A stretch of 15,774 nt of DNA from DASYSA01 sp036003885 (GTDB taxonomy: Bacteria > Acidobacteriota > Blastocatellia > UBA7656). The notes below the pieces were generated by a model. It searched no databases and was not told the DNA's origin. It was given only the letters and a program-made list of their open reading frames with translations. Position 1 is the stretch's first letter; the number at the start of each line of letters is the position of its first letter. Positions 13,643 through 15,774 of this stretch are shown one piece after another. The stretch spans positions 1 through 15,774 of the forward strand of contig DASYSA010000367.1 in the NCBI GenBank assembly GCA_036003885.1, given 5' to 3'. A program made the position numbers and the translations under genes.

Positions 13643-13850
13643 GTCGCCCCGCTCCCGCTTTATCGCAATCATTCTTCGTTCACGGACAGAGATGCCAGGG
13701 CTCATATCGCTCGAAGAATCGCGACAGGAAGAACCTTCTGCTGACTTCTAACGTCGCGGCCGTTGGTTCGCCGCCTCGGTAATCGCGTGCGACTGGAACG
13801 ATCACTCTTGAAGCAGGTGACCTCCGATTCTTCTGGGGTGTGCTTTCGAT

Positions 13851-13886
13851 TCCGATTTTACTAACGAAAAAGTTGACAAAATCGGA
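13851..13886. promoter_or_regulatory. 36-bp dyad operator of the SufR-like/mrp operon
   Basis: TCCGATTTT (13851-13859), three unpaired bases, AAC (13863-13865), a six-base centre GAAAAA, GTT (13872-13874), three bases, and AAAATCGGA (13878-13886). Twelve of 15 positions in each arm are exactly complementary. The right arm contains the -35 box TTGACA. The centre AAC-N6-GTT resembles CAAC-N6-GTTG, which I recall as the reported binding site of cyanobacterial SufR. A repressor bound here would block the -35, so the adjacent regulator probably controls itself. Confidence 0.72.
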
Positions 13887-13901
13887 TACACTACTTAGCA
13901 T
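13873..13901 (+). promoter_or_regulatory. Putative promoter of the SufR-like/mrp operon
   Basis: TTGACA (13873-13878), a 17-bp spacer, and TAGCAT (13896-13901). The expected start point is close to base 13908, the first base of the GTG start codon, so the message may be leaderless. Confidence 0.6.
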
Positions 13902-13907
13902 TGGTTT

Positions 13908-14639
13908 GTGGTCGCTTCGATAGCCAACATTCTGAAGGAGAAGAGAAGCGAGATATTGCACTGTCTCAAGGCCGAGGGGCGCATGTCTGTTGACGGCATC
14001 GCGTGCGCGGTGGGAGTGAGCAAGGTCGGTATCCGGCGCCACCTCGATCTATTGAGCCGGGACGGGCTCGTTTCCTTTGAGACTGAGCAGCGTGAACGTG
14101 GGCGGCCTGGTCGAGTCTACTTTCTCACAGACAAGGCTGAGTTGCTCTTTCCCAATTCATATAAAGCGCTCGCGCTCGGAGTAATTCAGAAGGTCGGTGT
14201 CGTCTTTGGACCCCAGGCTGTGAGCACGGTGCTCCGGAAGCAAGCCGACGAGGCGTCGAAGAGTCTTAAGGCAGACGTGCATGGTCTCAGTTTCCAGAAA
14301 AGAGTTAAGAGACTCTCGATACTTGTCGACGAGCGTGGCTATAACGTCTCGGTTCGAAGGCTGCGAGATGGCTCCTATTCGTGGAAGCAACGAAACTGTC
14401 CTTTGCTGGCTGTAGCAAATGTGTATTGCCAGTTGTGTGACGACGAATTGCGAGTTTATAAGGATCTGCTTGAAGCCGAGGTTGTCCGCGACTGTCGCAT
14501 CGCCGCGGGAGCGAAGAGCTGCGACTACAGAATATTCAGGCCCGACCAGCCCACGCAGGGCGCGGGCGATGATCGACCAGCACCGGGCGGTGCCGACGAT
14601 AACACTAAGAGCAGATTCACGGCTCGAAGGACGAGGTGA
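13908..14639 (+). CDS. SufR-like winged-helix transcriptional regulator with cysteine cluster
   Basis: The protein has 243 residues from GTG 13908; no Shine-Dalgarno is visible. Residues 10-75 form a winged helix of the ArsR/DeoR-like type (EILHCLKAEGRMSVDGIACA, VSKVGIRRHLDLLSRDGLVS, wing RERGRPGRVYFLT). The C-terminal region carries five cysteines, Cys164, 174, 177, 196 and 205, in the context NCPLL, YCQLC, RDCRIAAG and KSCDYRI. This resembles SufR-type regulators, which bind an Fe-S cluster and repress Fe-S assembly genes. The last 30 residues are low-complexity and polar. The next gene is a Mrp/ApbC carrier 46 bp on, which supports a role in Fe-S homeostasis. The dyad at 13851 is a likely autoregulatory operator. 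Calling it SufR is an inference; the ligand could also be another metal or redox signal. Confidence 0.85.
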   Translation: MVASIANILKEKRSEILHCLKAEGRMSVDGIACAVGVSKVGIRRHLDLLSRDGLVSFETEQRERGRPGRVYFLTDKAELLFPNSYKALALGVIQKVGVVFGPQAVSTVLRKQADEASKSLKADVHGLSFQKRVKRLSILVDERGYNVSVRRLRDGSYSWKQRNCPLLAVANVYCQLCDDELRVYKDLLEAEVVRDCRIAAGAKSCDYRIFRPDQPTQGAGDDRPAPGGADDNTKSRFTARRTR

Positions 14640-14685
14640 CGCGAGGGCATCTGTTGGAAGTGACTACCAGCTAAGGCGAGATGAT

Positions 14686-15528
14686 ATGAGCAACAAACAG
14701 TCTGTACCTGGCGTGAGGACGATAATAGCCGTCAGTTCTGGAAAAGGCGGGGTGGGTAAATCCACGGTTGCCGTCAACCTGGCGGTGGCGCTGGCTCAAC
14801 GGGGAGAAAGGGTGGGACTGCTTGATACCGACATGTACGGCCCAAATGTCCCCATCATGGTCGGAATCAATGCCGAGCCTTCGGTCCGAGATCAGCGACT
14901 CGTGCCTCACGAAGCCTACTCTGTGAAGGTGATGTCCCTGGGGTTTCTCAATCGGGGAGATAAGCCTGTTGTCTGGCGGGGCCCTATGCTTCACACTGCG
15001 ATCAAGCAGTTTCTCTACGATGTAGATTGGGGAAACCTCGACTACCTGATTGTCGACATGCCGCCAGGCACCGGTGATGCCCAGCTCAGTTTGGCCCAGC
15101 TGGTCCCAGTTCAAGGTGCGATCCTGGTGACGACACCGCAAGAGGTCGCGATGGCCGATGTGCGGAAGGCGTTCAATATGTTCGAGCAGGTGCATATACC
15201 GGTAATTGGCATAGTGGAAAATATGAGTTACTTCATTTGCTCGAATTGCTCAGAGCGCCATGACATATTTGGTTCCGGAGGGGGAGAGGAACTCTCCAGG
15301 CGATTTAAGACCAGGCTGCTCGGACAGATTCCCTTGTCGACCGAGATACGAAAGGGTGGAGACGCCGGAGTTCCTATTGTCGTTGGGGCGCCCGACAGTC
15401 CTCAGGGAATCGCTTTCAAGGAGATTGCTGAAAGCGTAGTAAGGCAGGTCGCGCTCGATGCCTCGAAAGGTTCCGGTTTGCCGGTGCTGGATATGAGCGA
15501 CAGCCGCGGTGACAGCTTTACAGTATAG
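14686..15528 (+). CDS. mrp: Mrp/ApbC-family iron-sulfur cluster carrier ATPase
   Basis: The protein has 280 residues from ATG 14686, with AAGGCGAG just upstream; the frame stays open upstream to 14419 but that part overlaps the regulator gene and is not Mrp-like. The deviant Walker A GKGGVGKST is at 19-27, with DTDMYGPNVP (47-56), the Walker B region LIVDMPPGTGDAQLS and TTPQEVAMADVRKA following. The cluster-binding pair Cys185-x2-Cys188 lies in ENMSYFICSNC. The protein binds and transfers [4Fe-4S] clusters to apo-enzymes in the cytoplasm. It lacks the N-terminal MIP18/DUF59 domain that many bacterial Mrp proteins carry, so it is the short form. It appears cotranscribed with the SufR-like gene. 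MinD is excluded by the CxxC motif. Confidence 0.94.
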   Translation: MSNKQSVPGVRTIIAVSSGKGGVGKSTVAVNLAVALAQRGERVGLLDTDMYGPNVPIMVGINAEPSVRDQRLVPHEAYSVKVMSLGFLNRGDKPVVWRGPMLHTAIKQFLYDVDWGNLDYLIVDMPPGTGDAQLSLAQLVPVQGAILVTTPQEVAMADVRKAFNMFEQVHIPVIGIVENMSYFICSNCSERHDIFGSGGGEELSRRFKTRLLGQIPLSTEIRKGGDAGVPIVVGAPDSPQGIAFKEIAESVVRQVALDASKGSGLPVLDMSDSRGDSFTV

Positions 15529-15774
15529 GTACCTCACGAGCGCCTGCGAGATGAAAATCTTCCAATCGGCGCGAGCCAGAAACAGAACGGGCTTGAGAAC
15601 GAAGCGGAAGATTTAGTAGTATCGACAGTGTGAGCCAGGGGCGAACATCGAGAGTTCTGTAGTGGATCTCGGAGGTTTCGCAGTGTCGTGGCCTCGAAGA
15701 GTTGTGAGATTTGTCCAGGGTTTGAGAGTTCGACGCTGAACCTGACCGCATGTACCGGGCAGAGCTACTGACTT
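15529..15774. other. Region after mrp with no supported gene
   Basis: No convincing coding frame is seen. A 77-codon minus-strand frame (15518-15751) overlaps the mrp end and has no ribosome site or recognisable content. ATG 15749 on the plus strand could begin a gene beyond the window. A 9-bp inverted repeat (15555-15614) is present. Confidence 0.5.
15555..15614. repeat. Inverted repeat AAATCTTCC / GGAAGATTT
   Basis: Perfect 9-bp arms (15555-15563, 15606-15614) are separated by 42 bp, just after mrp. The arm core AATCTTC is the same as in the inverted repeat at 13614-13642 on the other side of the operon. The function is unknown; pairing over this distance would make only a weak hairpin. 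Confidence 0.4.

Larger units (their letters stand above)
13569..13907. other. Divergent intergenic region before the SufR-like gene (339 bp)
   Basis: This region holds an 8-bp inverted repeat AATCTTCA/TGAAGATT (13614-13621, 13635-13642) and the operator-promoter at 13851-13901. A 120-codon minus-strand frame here overlaps the start of the SufR-like gene and has no recognisable content, so I call no gene. Confidence 0.6.

Noticed and set aside
13680..14042. A 120-codon minus-strand frame
   Set aside because: It overlaps the start of the SufR-like gene and its operator, has no ribosome site and no recognisable content.
14419..14685. An 89-codon N-terminal extension of Mrp
   Set aside because: It overlaps the regulator gene in another frame, has no MIP18-like sequence, and ATG 14686 has its own ribosome site.
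15518..15751. A 77-codon minus-strand frame after mrp
   Set aside because: Composition is Ser/Arg-rich and random-looking, it overlaps the mrp end, and no ribosome site was seen.

Overview
The window looks like chromosomal DNA of a Gram-negative, moderately GC-rich bacterium. The lpxD gene (lipid A synthesis), a lipoprotein and an exported envelope protein point to an outer membrane. The combination of a multi-domain protein (VirB10-like, glycine zipper, peptidoglycan-binding), a DUF151 bifunctional nuclease, a SufR-like regulator and a glycerate 2-kinase suggests Acidobacteriota. That taxonomic guess is an inference and was not tested by alignment. I see no insertion sequence, prophage, tRNA, rRNA or CRISPR array.

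Layout, left to right. 1-963 (-): the first 321 codons of a penicillin-acylase-family Ntn hydrolase, cut by the window edge. 964-1434: a divergent intergenic region with a 60-bp inverted repeat of the CACGAATTAC type. 1435-3525 (+): a 696-residue modular envelope protein with two blocks of internal repeats, closed by a strong intrinsic terminator. 3625-4107 (+): RNase HI. 4253-5584 (+): a glycerate 2-kinase-family protein with unusual motif changes. 5623-6084 (+): a small lipoprotein of unknown role. 6138-7544 (+): an NtrC-type sigma-54 response regulator without an adjacent sensor kinase. Convergent to it are ssb (7586-8035, -) and a DUF151 bifunctional nuclease (8205-8681, -), which have look-alike extended -10 promoters. 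8996-10568 (+): overlapping parA-parB. 10570-11103 (-): an unrecognised protein ending 1 bp from parB. 11169-12194 (-): lpxD. 12323-13255 (+): a XerC/D-type recombinase. 13272-13568 (-): a small conserved-looking hypothetical protein. 13908-14639 (+) and 14686-15528 (+): a SufR-like Fe-S regulator followed by a Mrp/ApbC Fe-S carrier ATPase. 15529-15774: no convincing gene.

Most genes are housekeeping: DNA processing and segregation (RNase HI, SSB, nuclease, ParAB, Xer), envelope construction (LpxD, the 696-residue protein) and Fe-S metabolism. The most striking signal is a 36-bp dyad at 13851-13886 overlapping the -35 box of the SufR-like/Mrp operon. Its centre, AAC-N6-GTT, resembles the CAAC-N6-GTTG operator reported for cyanobacterial SufR. 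This suggests an autoregulated Fe-S homeostasis operon in which a cysteine-rich repressor controls a cluster carrier. I found no clearly undescribed multi-gene system. The other points worth following are the repeat-rich envelope protein, the variant glycerate kinase, and the protein next to parAB that looks like a zincin-type fold without its metal-binding motif.
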